A stretch of DNA of 64,000 bases, taken from Henricia sp. BOLD:AAB3569. Its lineage: Eukaryota; Echinodermata; Asteroidea; Spinulosida; Echinasteridae. The stretch is taken from assembly GCA_037783545.1 (NCBI GenBank), contig JBBELK010000936.1, positions 434,001 to 498,000 on the forward strand, read 5' to 3'. Below are positions 11,907-24,221 of the stretch, in pieces (within the stretch, counting starts at the first letter, position 1; every line of letters starts with the position of its first letter). Under the pieces are notes generated by a model that worked only from the letters and a program-made list of their open reading frames with translations, had not been told where the DNA came from and searched no databases. The position numbers and the translations under genes were made by a program.

Positions 11907-14111
11907 GAAACAGACAAAGGCCTATAATGTCAATTTTTTGTTCATTTGATGAAATCAAACCGTTGCCATGGAAACTTGACATTTAAACACATGTAATATT
12001 AACAACCCATTAAAAATTAACATTAACAGACGACAATACAATATTTGTCAAATGTACTGTATGTACGTACATTGTACTTTTAAATGCATACAATATGAAT
12101 AATCAAGACCATGTAAAATACTTGGCTAAACTTCATTAGACAGATTACTTATTGATATTTGACATTAAAATGGTAACTTTCCCCTCAAAAATGTTGCCAT
12201 GGAAACATAATTAGTATTATTATACATGTAATTATACACACATCAAATAGCATTTCAAGTACATGTAATGTATGCAATTAAGTAATGTATGCAATTAAGT
12301 AATGTATGCAATTAAATGCCTTCTGATGGTTGCAAATGCAAGCAATGCGGAGCTCTTCATGGTAAAATCCAGTACCATTGACCGCTCACATGGAAACTCG
12401 GATTTTGGTGATTCTTTCGATCTTTCTTGCTTTGTAACTATGTTAATTCTGCCTGTACTAGATTGAAATATTGAAATAAGGTATTTAGTAAAAATATAGG
12501 AGTAACATACATGTAACGGGAATTGCAAGCAATGGACCTAGTTTTTTTATAGTCATTTTAAAAATTTGTTCCAGTGTTTGTTAGTTGACGCGAGTTGTCC
12601 GAACAAATTCGTGACGTCACTGAACTGCCTATCAGGCTATAAATAATTTAAATAATGTACAATGCACGACTAACTAATTTTAAGACACAATCAAAACATC
12701 CCAGATATGGACGCTTGAAAATTACATGTACATGTATACACCTCAGGCAACTGACAAAAAACTAAACATAAGTACATGTAGGTCGCGCGCATACGGTCAC
12801 GTGACGTCCTCCGATTGTCAAGTTTCTTCCGTACATGCCTATGACCAACGAAACAAAATTCAAAATCGCTTCAAAATCAACGGGTTCAATATAAACGATA
12901 TGAAATGCAAGAGCACAGAAAAAGAAATAAAATGGCGCAAGAAACACCAAAATATGTCCAATGTTTCTGAAATTATGAGCGTTTGAAGTTGCAAAATCGG
13001 TACGAAAAATGGTCAGAGACACGCGTGTGCTAATGGGTTTCAGGATCTACATTTTTTTTACCGTTATGGATGGTAGTGTCGCAGAGTTGAACTGCGTACA
13101 GCGGTTCAACAGCATAGGTCCATACACCAACTTCCTGCCAATAAATATTAGTATTTTTGTTCCTGTTCCTGTGACATTTTCCCGTCTTTAAAATGTGCTA
13201 GTTTCCACGATAAAAAATAATGTAGAAAAGGATGAAATGCAAAGAAACAATGCAAAAATCTGCATTTTTTGAGAGAATTTTTCTGTAGTTATGAAGTTTT
13301 TTAATAACTTCGGATTAAAATAATATTTTCAATGAGTCTAATTTTAATGCATATATTTATTCATCTTTAATTTTATGTATCACAACCTTGTGTTGTCATC
13401 TGGGTATTTGACCTTTGACCCCTAGTTTATTGGGTTAGTTGCGAGGGAGAATTCAACCACCTTGTGGCAGTATTCAATCAGAGGGCTGAAAATGTTTAAT
13501 GGCCAAGAAAATTGGGTATTTTAATTGGCATCATTTTGGATAAATGAGTGCATGTTAAATGCAAAGTAGTTAAATTCAGAAAACGATATTCGTTTATGTA
13601 AATTTTAATGAGTTTATTAGTAAACGTGCACATATCAATGAAGAAGCATTCAAAATTAATGTTTAGCCAATTAAAAGCAACAGAATTGTGCAGAATACAT
13701 TGAAACTGATAGTTTCCAATGCAGAAATAATATTTTAACTCAAAAATTGAATTTGCATAAAATAATTACCATTTTATGGCCCTGCGGCCGATTACTAGCT
13801 CAAAGCGCCCTCTATTGGTGGAAAAATTAAATCTCAATTTTCACAATTTTTAAACGACTTATTTAAGCTTTTTATATTATAAATTAGTAAATGTGCGACC
13901 CAACTGTTATAATTATTACTTCCTTGACACCAGTTCATGTCTAAGTTATTAAAGGGGGTCTTTGACAAATCTTGTCTTTCTTATTGGATCCTGTAAGACA
14001 AATCAATAAAATAACTGCCGATTCTTCACCTCAAGTTTGAACGAGGTTAATCTTGTAAAGAAGTGCAACTTTAGACAGTATTTTGATTGAGAAGAAAGGA
14101 GAAGAGTTGCA
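11907..14111. other. No gene recognised
   Basis: AT-rich DNA. 12270-12315 holds three tandem GTAATGTATGCAATTAA units. No coding block or tRNA-like structure seen. Confidence 0.5.
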
Positions 14112-14608
14112 CCGCGTTTACACTCGAATCGGCAAAGGTGGATACAGATCCAGCATTTTTATTGCGACCACAAAACTGAACATTTGCCGCGTTTACACTA
14201 CACCCCAAATCGCTTCAACTCGCTTCAGAAACCGCATAAGTCACCACTAAATGTAACTGCAGCGCATGCGTGAGCTGTTAGGGGTTGCTGCACTAGTGCC
14301 AGATTGGTCAATTAAATCTACTACACTGCGGGCACCGCCCCAAGGACACTCAAATTGCCGAATCTGTATTCGGGTAGCGTTTACACTACAAGCGACCTTG
14401 ACGATTGCGGGGTTGAACCCCGCAATTGCGGGGTTCAACCCTACCCCAAAGGTGACTTGAAAAAGGCGAATCAGACCCGTAACTTTTCTGATCCGCCTTT
14501 TTCAATTCACCTTTTGCGTTTACACTTAGTGCCTACCCTGGTTCAACTCCCCTTTTTGGAAATTGCGGAGTTCGATTCGCCTTTGCAGAATCGAGTGTAA
14601 ACGGGGTG
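14112..14608. mobile_element. MITE with GTTTACACT ends, copy 2
   Basis: Ends CCGCGTTTACACTCGAATC and inverse, flanked by GTTGCA direct repeats (about 14106-14111 and 14609-14614). Confidence 0.75.
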
Positions 14609-14720
14609 TTGCAGGCCATGGTTAACTACTTTGAGTTGGTCTCAGGACATTCTTCTACTTTTTATTAAGTGACAGCTTTGAGCTGATCGAATTCTCCCCC
14701 TGATCGAAAATACACTGGTA

Positions 14721-15610
14721 CTTTTAGAAGGCTAAAAGTGTTTATTTGACGTTTATATTGGGACGTTATCATTTTTTATATAACACTTTTAGCCCTTTAA
14801 CATTTTAACCCCATTCGCCGTGTGGAACATTCCTGCACGCCTTTAATGGTCCAAAAACCTGTGTCAAAAATCTTACCGTACATTCCAAATCAGACATTTA
14901 AAAGCACACCATGGAGGTCCTTGTAATCTCAAGACTTTTGCACCCTTGTCGTTCTTTTTCCATGATGACTCAAACATCAGAAAAGGATAAAAGGGAGCAA
15001 AAGTTGGAGTAAAATCGACAAATCTCAACCAGTTTGGTACCACGGATTCGTCTAGACCGCGTCAAAAGGAAAGTAGTCCCACCAACGCGGATGGATTTTG
15101 TTTACACTCTCTTAGGCCTAGACTGGCCCCCTGTCCACATATTTACTTCCCCACGCGTCGTATATGAGCGAGAGCAGTGTAGCGCACATAGACAGGGGGC
15201 CAGTCTAGGCTTAAGAGAGTGTAAACAAAATCCATCTGCGTTGGTGGGACTATATGTACTTTCCTTTTGACGCACTCTAGACGAATCCGTGGTACCAAAA
15301 CGGTTGAGATTTGTCGATTTTACTCAAAATTTTGCTCCCTTTTATCCTTTTTGATGTTTGAGTCATCATGGAAAAAGAACGACAAGGGTGCAAAAGTCTT
15401 GAGATTACAAGGACCTCCATGGTGTGCTTTTAAATGTCTGATTTGGAATGTACGGTAAGATTTTTGACACATGTTTTTGGACCATTAAGGGCGTGCAAGA
15501 ATGTTCCACACGGCGAATGGGGTTAAAATGGTAAAGGGCTAAAAGTGTTTTATAAAAAATTATAACGTCCCAATATAAACGTCAAATAAACACTTTTAGT
15601 CTTCTAAAAG
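14721..15610. mobile_element. 890-bp palindromic foldback MITE
   Basis: Arms of about 415 bp (14721-15135 and 15190-15610) are inverted copies with few mismatches around a spacer of about 55 bp. Ends read CTTTTAGAAG and its inverse and are flanked by TA. Tc1/mariner-type insertion is likely. Transcribed, it would fold into a very long hairpin. Confidence 0.85.
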
Positions 15611-15732
15611 TATACCCACACCTACTGGTCATAAAATCACCGGTGTGAAGTTGGTTACTTATTCGACGTTCAATATTCAATAAGGAGCCGTTACTTATTC
15701 GACATTCAATAAGGAGCTGTTACTTATGCACC

Positions 15733-16062
15733 TATCAGAGCCATGGGCCAAATTTCATTTGCGTGAGTTTGCCACAGATTTGGTGTATATTAGAAGACAG
15801 GGCTGATGAGGGTTTCCCCACCCGAAGCACTGCTCGCGGGGCTATGTATCACATGCATGCACGGTGTTTACAATCTGCGCGCGTTACATTTGAATGCCTG
15901 CAATCATGCTGCAATGCACTGCCCACGCGTCCTGATTGGTCCAGCAGAGGCGACAAGATTTCTGTCGCTTGTCCCACCGCGAAATGGGGCCTGTTTCAAC
16001 AGGGCCACTGTACGCAGGAGTCAGGGAGTGCGTTTAAAAGGGGCACTGTAATGTTGCAAGAG
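15733..16062 (+). repeat. Dispersed repeat, plus copy
   Basis: The part at 15848-16062 reappears inverted at 50602-50816 (shared words GCATGCACGGTGTTTACAAT, AGGCGACAAGATTTCTGTCG). The first 50 bp are shared with 37570-37620. Confidence 0.75.
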
Positions 16063-16298
16063 GGGTGTCGTTGAAACCCGGAGGTCGGAGGTAACCCGGA
16101 GGTAGAATTTGTTGTGACCGTGTATGTAGTACATGCTACAACCTACCTCCGGCTTGTTATTTTAATACTGCGTAGCTCCCGGCCACCGTCAACGCACCAA
16201 CTACACGTTAGCAAAAACAATCTACCTCCGGGTACCTTTGGGTACCTCCGACCACCTCCGACCTCCGGGTTTTATAAATTTCCTTGCAAGAGGATGTC
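16054..16298. mobile_element. Small palindromic element between long direct repeats
   Basis: Inverted ends AAACCCGGAGGTCGGAGGT at 16074-16272. The flanks carry a direct repeat TTGCAAGAGG(N)TGTC of about 15 bp (16054-16070 and 16284-16298). Confidence 0.55.
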
Positions 16299-16679
16299 TA
16301 AAACTAGGCCTATAAAAAAGTAAACGACGACAAAAATAACGTAACTTACGAGTTTTTACCTTTTTACTTTGGATCACAAGTCTTTCCAATTCCTGTAAAA
16401 CTCACAACGGCCGCAGCCCTCAGTGCCTTCAAAGCGTAAACAATGACAAAAGTAAAATGGGTTACATTTGTACAAACGCTGCGATGAACTTTGATCATGA
16501 AGTGCAGTTTGTCAGGCAACACCCACGACCACGCACTTCGGCCATCTTGAGAATAATTGCCGTTGAGGGCGTTGTGTAAATTGGCGCACATGGTCTTCGC
16601 TCGTACCCACCGCCCTTTACAGGGCGCGCGCTGGAACCATAACATTTACATCATACCCTAAGTTATGGGGATTGTCACT

Positions 16680-16912
16680 TTTTGCGTGAGAAAATCCACA
16701 CCCCTGGGGCAACATTTAGGTGACAAAAATCCCTACCCTCGGGTGCAAAAATGCACAAAATTGCACAAAATTGCACAGATAATGGGCCAAATGCCCCACC
16801 CTGGGGCATGAAAAATGTGACCAAACCCCCACCTATGGGGTGGGGTAGCGCGGGGGGGGGGGGGGGGGGGGGGGGTGGGGGGGGGGGGGAGGGGAGGGGT
16901 GGGGGAACAATT
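16680..16912. repeat. G-rich tract with flanking CCCTGGGG / CCTATGGGGTGGGG repeat
   Basis: Long G runs at 16852-16890. The preceding sequence shares GGGTGCAAAAATGCAC-like and GGTGACAAAAATCCC phrases, inverted, with 41520-41590 and 44255-44330. Strong quadruplex potential. Confidence 0.7.
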
Positions 16913-17039
16913 GATATGTGCATTAGCTGGCGTAGGCCCTACATACATGTATAAATAATAAATAAATAAATATGGCATTTATAATCGCTTTTAACCGAAG
17001 GATGCAAAGCGCATGGAAATGAGGGATATCGAAGTGATG

Positions 17040-17466
17040 TTAGTTGAATTCTTGACTGTAGCTGGCAAGTTGTTCCAAAGGCGAGGAGCAGAGACGTAGT
17101 GAGTATGATGAAGACTTCCTAATTCCTAGAAGAGCTGAGAGGTAACCTGGAGATAGATTATTCAATGACTTGTATGTGTGGACAAGAGTGCGAAATTGAA
17201 TACGTTTAGCAACTGGGAGCCAATGAAGCTCACGCAGGAGTGGTGTTACATGTGCACTTTGGGGTTTCCTTAAAATGACGGAGCCTGGCACACCTATTTT
17301 GTATTATTTGCAAACGAAATATTATGTTCTTCTGTGACAGACCATTCAATAGAGAATTGCAGTAGTCCAATCTGGACAGAATTAATGAACGAACTGCATT
17401 GTGGCAGGCATCGAAATTAAGGAACCTTCGGATTCTGAGTGCTGAGGTTTCGGATCGGAAAATTCA
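17040..17466 (-). mobile_element. LINE relic: C-terminal part of reverse transcriptase (CR1/L2/Jockey-like)
   Basis: On the minus strand, ALRIRRFLNFDACHNAVRS, LILSRLDYCNSLLNGL and, after a frameshift near 17285, HVTPLLRELHWLPVAKRIQF and VHTYKSLNNLSPGYL. These are the standard motifs after the RT palm in non-LTR elements. Only about 430 bp remain. It abuts the Tc1-like relic at about 17466. Clade is not certain. Confidence 0.85.
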
Positions 17467-18570
17467 AAGTACGGCACTGACAGTTGGGGATTCCTTGCCA
17501 TCACTCGGGTCTTGAGCTCCTGGGATTCTCGATTCGGTTGGGGTCCGGACTTTTGGCTTCCGACGGTGTGTTTTGGATCGTTGTCCCGGCTGATACGTCC
17601 ATATATGCTTCCGCGGCGCGGGGTGAAGTTTAATTTCTGTGTGGACTACTTGATGTTTTCCTCAATGATCTTGATGTATACTGCTCCTATTTCGTGATGC
17701 CATCCACACACAAATTGACGAGATTGCCGGGCTCATTTGCTGAAAAACACCCCCAAAGCATTATGCCCCCGCCTCCATGAAGCTCGATAGTTGGGACTGT
17801 TTTCTTCGGGTTGTATGCTTCTTTCGCCAAACGAAAGCATCATCTCTGTGCCCGAAAAGAATTGATGACCAAAAGCTTTGATCAATTGGCCAGACGAGTT
17901 TCCCTATGCCTCTGTCATTGTCTACCATTGTCAAAACCCCTCCCTGCTCCGACACCAAAAAATATAATGTAATGCATTTTGTGTGTCCGCCTGTCCGAAA
18001 CGAGCTGACATAAAAATCTGACGGGCAAAACCCCTCCCTGGTGGCAAGACTCCTCCTGGAAAAATTCCTGGATCCGCCCCTGGTTCCCCCATTGTGTCTC
18101 AAACATCCAAGGAATTCCTTTATAACTGAGTTTTTAGGGGGAGTTGGTGCGTTAACAAAAGGGAAGAGTGTGTTGAGGTATAGGGCGTTAGGGGGGCGGG
18201 GGAGTCCCTTAATTGCCACATATCGTGCTGGGTATACATTTCAGGAGTGGTGTAGTCGGCGTCCATGGAGATTCTCCTTTGGCCTTGTGCAATGTCCGCT
18301 TTGATATATTGGTCCCGGCCCTGGCTCACCAATGTTGTTCAGGAGAGTCTTGATGGTGATCCGTGGATTGTTGTTGGCCTTTCGCCATACTTTTCTTGCC
18401 GGACGAGGTGTCGACACCTTTTTCTTTGAATTCTTTCCTTTTTTTTTACAGTGTGGAACTTTTTTGTAATTATGCTTTGTATGGTGGCATCTGGCACTCG
18501 AAAAATAGCTGGATCGCGGAAGATAGTCCGGGGGGACATCCCACCTACTAAAATTACTTTCCAATGGCAA
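17467..18570 (-). mobile_element. Tc1-like transposase relic with an inserted repeat
   Basis: Minus-strand fragments in Tc1 order: an HTH region with ARKVWRKANNNPRITIKTLL and HGRR (about 18250-18430), [18 protein letters not shown] (about 17830-17890), [15 protein letters not shown] (about 17720-17760), DNDPKHT and PNRIENP...QELKTRVMARNP (17480-17590). Several frameshifts and stops break it. A roughly 170-bp unrelated repeat at 17930-18100 (reading GGSRNFSR) interrupts the catalytic domain. A dead DNA transposon. Confidence 0.8.
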
Positions 18571-18801
18571 CGTGCAGAAAATTTGAATTTATGTACATGG
18601 CCTATATATGGGAAATAAAAACAGACATTTCTTGCGATTTTCGGCCGGAAACCATCGATTTCACACTGACAAACTACATTTCATATTACGTTGATAGTTT
18701 GGCTTTTTGATTTACTTTTTCCCCTTTATTTATTTCAATTCAACAATCATGTACATGTATAAATTTACGGAATGTGCAATATGGACGGCAATACACTCAT
18801 A

Positions 18802-21800
18802 GGGTAACATGGGGTATCTGGGACAGTGGGGTAAATGGGACAAGTCTATGTTTTTTCATTGTATTTCCTTAGCAAGCAATCATTACTTGAGATAAGAAGT
18901 CTGTGCCATGCGAACAAACACCTCCAACCAACGTGGCAATTTTGAGCTGTATTTTCGCGTGTTTCTGAGTCCAAAATCGAGTTTTTCTCCGTCGACCTCG
19001 AGTGCCCTCCACCCTGACTTCAAAAATACTAATAATTGTGTTTCACAGAACAATAGAGGCTAACTGATTGGCGTTATTTTGAAGGAAAAAAAGCAATTTG
19101 AGGCGATTTTCTTCACTCTATTGTGTAAAGACTACTTCCGTGAAGGTAAGCATTTTGTGCATGGATCAAATCAGTACAAAAATACGGTCAATATTGCAAT
19201 TTTTAATCAAAGCCGTCAAGATGTTATTGATTTGTCTCAAGGATTAAGTATTGTTGTTGTCAAGGGTTTGTGTACAAAACCATGATGTTTTCTTTTCCAT
19301 TTAGATATATTTAAAATCATCAATAGAACCATGAAAAAAATATAGGAACACAAGAAGTCTTCAAATTACATATATTACAAAGCATTTGTATCAATTTGAA
19401 ATGTTTGTAGGAGGTAAAAAAAGATGAAATTGTTGGAATAATTTTGGCTTGCACATCGCAATGGTGGCCATTTTGATTTTATAAGGTGAGCACACATGTT
19501 GCATTTTTGGTCATGTTGTTTGGGTCATTGTGTAAACAGATGAGTAGAATAAAGTGTGTCAGGTTCTAGGATTGGTTATTATTTTTAAATTGCCATCCAT
19601 AGAATGGGAATAATTAACCATTTATACAAATGATAAATTATACTGCAATGAAGTAATTTTACACAATCGGAGCGGGGTAAGTGGGACATGCGTAAATGGG
19701 GTAAGCGGGACACGCAATTTTTCACAGAGCATGATCATAAATCTGTTTTATTTTGAGATGCAACTAAGATATTCTCAAAACAATGTCCACATTGTACATG
19801 TGAAGTAAATTTTACAGTAATTTATTATTGACTTCATAACAATAACAGTGTTTGTATTGTTTATTTATATTTTTACAGATCACCTATGGCACGCAAAAAG
19901 AAAACGTGGACACCTCAGCAAGGCAAATGGAAGGCAGAAGCAATGGTTGATGCTTATAAGGCTGTAACTGACGGCAGACTTGGGGTTCGAGAGGCCGCCA
20001 AGCAGTATGGTGTTCCGAAATCGACGCTGTCAAGAAGGATAAGCAAGGGAATGGGGAGTCCTTCACCGGCAAGCCGGCCACCCGTCTTCACTATGGGCGA
20101 CAAGGGCCAACTAGTGCGCCACATCAAAGAGTTGGAGAGCCAAGGTTTCGGCATTGGAGTTAAAGCTGTCTGCAAGCTTGCTTACGAGATGGCGGAGCAT
20201 GCCGGAATGAAGCACCGCTTCAATCACATCAACAAGAGTGCGGGGTATGACTGGTATGAAGGGTTCATGAGACGCCACCCTGACCTGTCCCTGAGAAAAC
20301 CGGAAGCCCTGTCTGCTGCACGAGCCTCGATGCTGAACCCAACTACTATCGGCGATCACTTCAAGAAGCTCGGAGATGTCATGGACAGTGCCGATCTCAA
20401 ATCCTGCCCAGGTCAGATATACAACCTTGATGAAACAGGTTTGAGTTTGGTCCACAAACCATCAAGCATTGTCGCAACGAAAGGTAAAAAAACAGTGCAG
20501 TCGAGAACCAGTGGAGAACGCGGAGAGAATGTGACCGTCCTAATATGTGCCAATGCGCAAGGGAGTACACTGCCTCCCTTCATTATCTTCAAGGGTCAGC
20601 GCATCAATCCCGGTCTGACAGCTAATGCGCCACCAGGCACACTCTTCGGCACTAGCAAGTCTAGCTTCATTGACGCAGAGCTTTTTGAGACGTGGTTCAA
20701 GAAGCTGTTCCTGCCATCCATTCCACAGGTACGCCCTGTCCTACTAGTACTTGATGGGCACGGTTCTCACATCAGCATCTCTACCCTGAAGTTGGCTCGT
20801 GAGAACTCAGTTCACATGTACTGTTTGCCACCCCACACAACGAACCACACACAGCCACTTGACAAGTCAGTTTTCAAGTCGGTGAAGTGTGCCTACAACC
20901 AGCGATGCGACAAGTTTATGCGCGACAATCCAAACCGCATAATCACACGCTACGACTTCAGTGGTCTTTTTGCTGATGTCTATCATAATGTTTTCACAAT
21001 GGCCAACATCATCAGTGGTTTCAAGTCAACAGGGATTTACCCCTTTAATCCACTGGCTATCACCCCAGAGCACCTTCAGTTCTCTTCTGTGGAAACAGAG
21101 CTGACATATGAGGATGACGAGCCTGCACAAGACGATGAAGCAACCGTGTCTATGCCTGTCATCATCGAAGTCATTGCTGACGTCCATGCCAACCCAGAGG
21201 TACCGGATCCACCATCCGTTCAGGAAGAGGTAACCATTCCATCACAGCCCGAGACCGAGCCCGAGCCAGAGCCTGAGCCTATGGACATCGAACCAGGACC
21301 CAGCACATCAAACGCAGTCTCCCCTATATCTGCTACACTAATCGGCGATAACAACAAATTTGTAGCAGTCCTCAAGAAGCCAGTAGTTAGCAAAACCATC
21401 AAATCTGGCAAAAAATCTAGCCGTGTCACAGAAGCGCGATGCCTCACCTCCGATGAGGTTTTCAATATCGAACTGGCTAAACAAAACAAGAAAGACGCAG
21501 AAGCTGCAGCTAAAGAGGCTCGGAAGGTGGAGCGCGAGAAGAAGAGGGAACAGCGAGAACAGGAGAAACTAGAAATGCAGCAGCGACAACAGGAAAAGAA
21601 ACGCAACAGAGAAGCGGCTCAGCAGGAGAAACAGAAAAAAAAGGACACAAAAAACACTCGCGCTACTCCTGAAAACGTAGATCGCGATATCGCCGAAAAC
21701 TACTGCGGACATTGTGGTGGTTTTTATGGAGACGATGACAACTTGGACAAAGAAGACTGGTGGCAATGCATCAAGTGCGAGGAATGGTTTCATGAATCAT

Positions 21801-22280
21801 GTACTGGACTGTTCGGCCGAACAAATGAACTGACCGAATTTGCATGTGCGAAATGCAAAGACGATGAACCTAATTAAGCGCGTTTGAAACAGTATCAAAT
21901 AGAATTTAAGACCTGTTTTTCTTAAATATGAATAATGAATAGTGAAAGAAGATCAAGTTAATGATTCAGATTAAACAAATGCAATGCCATGCGTTTGTGG
22001 TGCTGACACCCATATGTTTACATGTGTTTTATGTGCGTCCCACTTACCCCATTTAGGTGTCCCATTTACCCCATTGTGTCGGGGTAAGTGGGACAAACAC
22101 AGGTCGTCATGTTTTGCCGCCTCCTTCCCCACAACATGCTTGTTTGGAAACAAATATGATCAAAATATGTTCAAGAGGTGTTAGTAATTCAACAAAACCT
22201 TTCATTTGATAAATAAAGCTTATTGTCTACAAACTGCAACCAAATACATGCTTAAGTGTCCCAGTTACCCCATTCTACCC
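18802..22280 (+). mobile_element. Pogo-type (Tc1/mariner superfamily) DNA transposon, apparently whole
   Basis: The element is bounded by TA on both sides (18800-18801 and 22281-22282) with inverted termini of the form GGGTANNATGGGGTANCTGG. It carries repeated subterminal copies of GGGGTAA(A/G)(T/C)GGGAC at about 18829, 19675, 19700, 22034-22095 and the ends, in both orientations, which look like transposase binding sites. A single uninterrupted transposase frame lies inside. The length (3.48 kb), TA duplication and DDD transposase fit pogo/Tigger-like elements. Good terminal symmetry and an open frame suggest recent activity. Confidence 0.88.
19886..21877 (+). CDS. Pogo/Tigger-like DDD transposase with C-terminal PHD finger
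   Basis: 663 residues. Order: Psq-type helix-turn-helix (about 10-55, with REAAKQYGVPKSTLSRR), a CENP-B/Tc5-type second DNA-binding domain (about 75-140, GYDWYEGFMRRHPDLSLR), DDE_1 endonuclease (about 175-390) with Asp182 (NLDETG), Asp290 (LDGHGSH) and Asp326 (QPLDKSVF), a Glu/Pro-rich linker, a Lys/Glu/Gln coiled coil (about 535-595), and a PHD finger at 607-657 with C607, C610, C628, C631, H636, C639, C654, C657 in C4HC3 spacing. It would cut and paste its own element in the nucleus; the PHD finger may bind histone tails (inference). A TTTTTACAG acceptor-like site just upstream of the ATG suggests a spliced 5' leader. Confidence 0.92.
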   Translation: MARKKKTWTPQQGKWKAEAMVDAYKAVTDGRLGVREAAKQYGVPKSTLSRRISKGMGSPSPASRPPVFTMGDKGQLVRHIKELESQGFGIGVKAVCKLAYEMAEHAGMKHRFNHINKSAGYDWYEGFMRRHPDLSLRKPEALSAARASMLNPTTIGDHFKKLGDVMDSADLKSCPGQIYNLDETGLSLVHKPSSIVATKGKKTVQSRTSGERGENVTVLICANAQGSTLPPFIIFKGQRINPGLTANAPPGTLFGTSKSSFIDAELFETWFKKLFLPSIPQVRPVLLVLDGHGSHISISTLKLARENSVHMYCLPPHTTNHTQPLDKSVFKSVKCAYNQRCDKFMRDNPNRIITRYDFSGLFADVYHNVFTMANIISGFKSTGIYPFNPLAITPEHLQFSSVETELTYEDDEPAQDDEATVSMPVIIEVIADVHANPEVPDPPSVQEEVTIPSQPETEPEPEPEPMDIEPGPSTSNAVSPISATLIGDNNKFVAVLKKPVVSKTIKSGKKSSRVTEARCLTSDEVFNIELAKQNKKDAEAAAKEARKVEREKKREQREQEKLEMQQRQQEKKRNREAAQQEKQKKKDTKNTRATPENVDRDIAENYCGHCGGFYGDDDNLDKEDWWQCIKCEEWFHESCTGLFGRTNELTEFACAKCKDDEPN

Positions 22281-23030
22281 TACAGTAAACAGGCCAATTA
22301 ACTGCAATTTTTTTTTTTTTACAAATTAGCGTAAAATGCTGCAAAATATATATTCGAGGCAACTCAGTATTAACTGTTTTTGGTACAACGGTGGATTATT
22401 TACAAAAATAACGGACGGATTGAGAATACAATGAAACGTATGAAACATTATCATATAAAAATGGTCCTTTCTGCATGGACCTTGCAGAAAAATCCGGGAG
22501 AAAAATAACTAAAGACAGTTTTCATCAACACAAAATTACAATGTACTGTGAGTGAGATTTACATTCTGGCTTACAAGAGGCAACCTGTTTATAGTGGCCA
22601 CCCATCTTTGGTCCCAAATGCCATGTGTATAATGCTAATGCAACCTTTATAAAGGGACAACCTGTTTACAGTGGCCAGTTTTTTTACGGTTTTTTTAGTG
22701 GCCACTATATACAAGTTTCACTATATATTGTTTTATAATTAAGAAGTATTCTGTACTAAAATATTTTATGGAAATGGGAAATGTTTGGCTTGAGAAAGCA
22801 CTCAAAAATTTTCTCACCAAGTTTCGAGCATAACATCTCCACCTATAATCCTCACACAGCTATAGACCTTTTTGCATGAGCGGCCATGTTTAGGAGCAGA
22901 TTAGGTATTCTTAATTAGATGATACTGTAATGGAAGCGCAAAGTGCCAAACTGTAAAATAGCCAACTTTGTATGAAAATGAACTTGGTCGTGTTTAGCCC
23001 TACAATGAGAAACAGTGACGGATAAGTTAA

Positions 23031-23360
23031 CGAAGCGTGTCCAGATCACATTTTTGACGCCCCCATTTTTCCCATGGCTGTTGAGATTTTGATACCATAT
23101 CAATTGTCATATTGTTCTCATTACCATTCTGAAATTTCGCGTTCGCAATCCGTATATTTTCAAGAAAATCGTCGGAAAAACTAATTTATCTGGTTCCATA
23201 AAGCAGTGCGTTGATTATACCAAACTTGTTGCTTCCACATCCAAATTGGAGATTGCAAATTTCCTGTTTTCTCCCCATGGATAGTATTTTGGGGAGGTAT
23301 TTTATATGATTGTTAGGTTAGAACAAAATCCATTTTCTGGAAAAATCTGGGCAAGCTTCT
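23031..23360 (+). mobile_element. TTAA-type MITE, AGGAGCGTG family, copy 3
   Basis: TTAA on both sides, with CATTTTTGACGCCCCCATTT and GGGGAGGTATTTTATATG shared with the other copies. Confidence 0.78.
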
Positions 23361-23542
23361 TTAAAATATCAAATTACATAATGCAATGCAATGCACCTTT
23401 GTGCAAATGGAACTTTGGAAAGAGGGAATAAATATTAATTCAAAAAAACTCTCAGTAATCTAAAAAAGGTAAAACAGTCGGCATCTACCTTAAACACTAT
23501 TTTCATATTAAACATATATGTCATGGTATAACAAGCAAACTA

Positions 23543-23945
23543 AACTCCTCAAAAAAAGTTCGGAAAGTCAAGTTTGACAGACGATTTCTCTCTTGTTACT
23601 AAATCATTTCTCTTGAATTAGGTATCATTGGAAAGCCCCGTTATTCCTCTTTACAGTGATGTGTCATTTGTTATTATTAATCAATTGGGGGATGTGCAGT
23701 ATAGCGGAATACAGGGGTGGGTGGAAAGTGAAATGTCACAAAATGCATTCCCCTTTTGCCCTGGGGATGGGAATGTGTCAATGCACTTTTTGACAATAGC
23801 AAAATGCATCCCCCAGTTGCTTAATCATAACAAATGACACATCATTGTAAAGAGAAATAACAGGGCTTTCCAATGATATAGAATTCAGGAAAATTATTTT
23901 GCAACAAGAGAGAAATCGTCAGTCAAACTTGACTTTCTGAACTTT
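23543..23945. mobile_element. Same MITE family, copy 2
   Basis: Left end preserved after TA (AACTCCTCAAAAAAAGTTCG). The right end decays after CTTGACTTTCTGAACTTTG, so the terminal bases are missing. Confidence 0.82.
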
Positions 23946-24221
23946 GTTTATGTTATTTTATTCTTTTTATTTACAATACCACAACAAGTTCTGTACATGT
24001 ACATGGAAGGTTTTGAAGAACCAATTTTGAGGACGGAATGTGAAGCTTTAGGGATTAACCGATACGGCTAAATTTGGACCAAATTTATAGTGGAGTCATT
24101 TGTAATGGGTTTCATAGGTAATTTAGATGCTTTTGTGGCCAAACAGTGGCCGAAAAGTTACCTGCAAAATACAGTCTAGTACATTCTAGTGCACCACCAG
24201 TATGACGCTAGTACATATGTA

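Noticed and set aside
16675-16978. Poly-Pro or poly-Gly small proteins
   Set aside because: Pure consequence of a G run; also a likely assembly weak spot.
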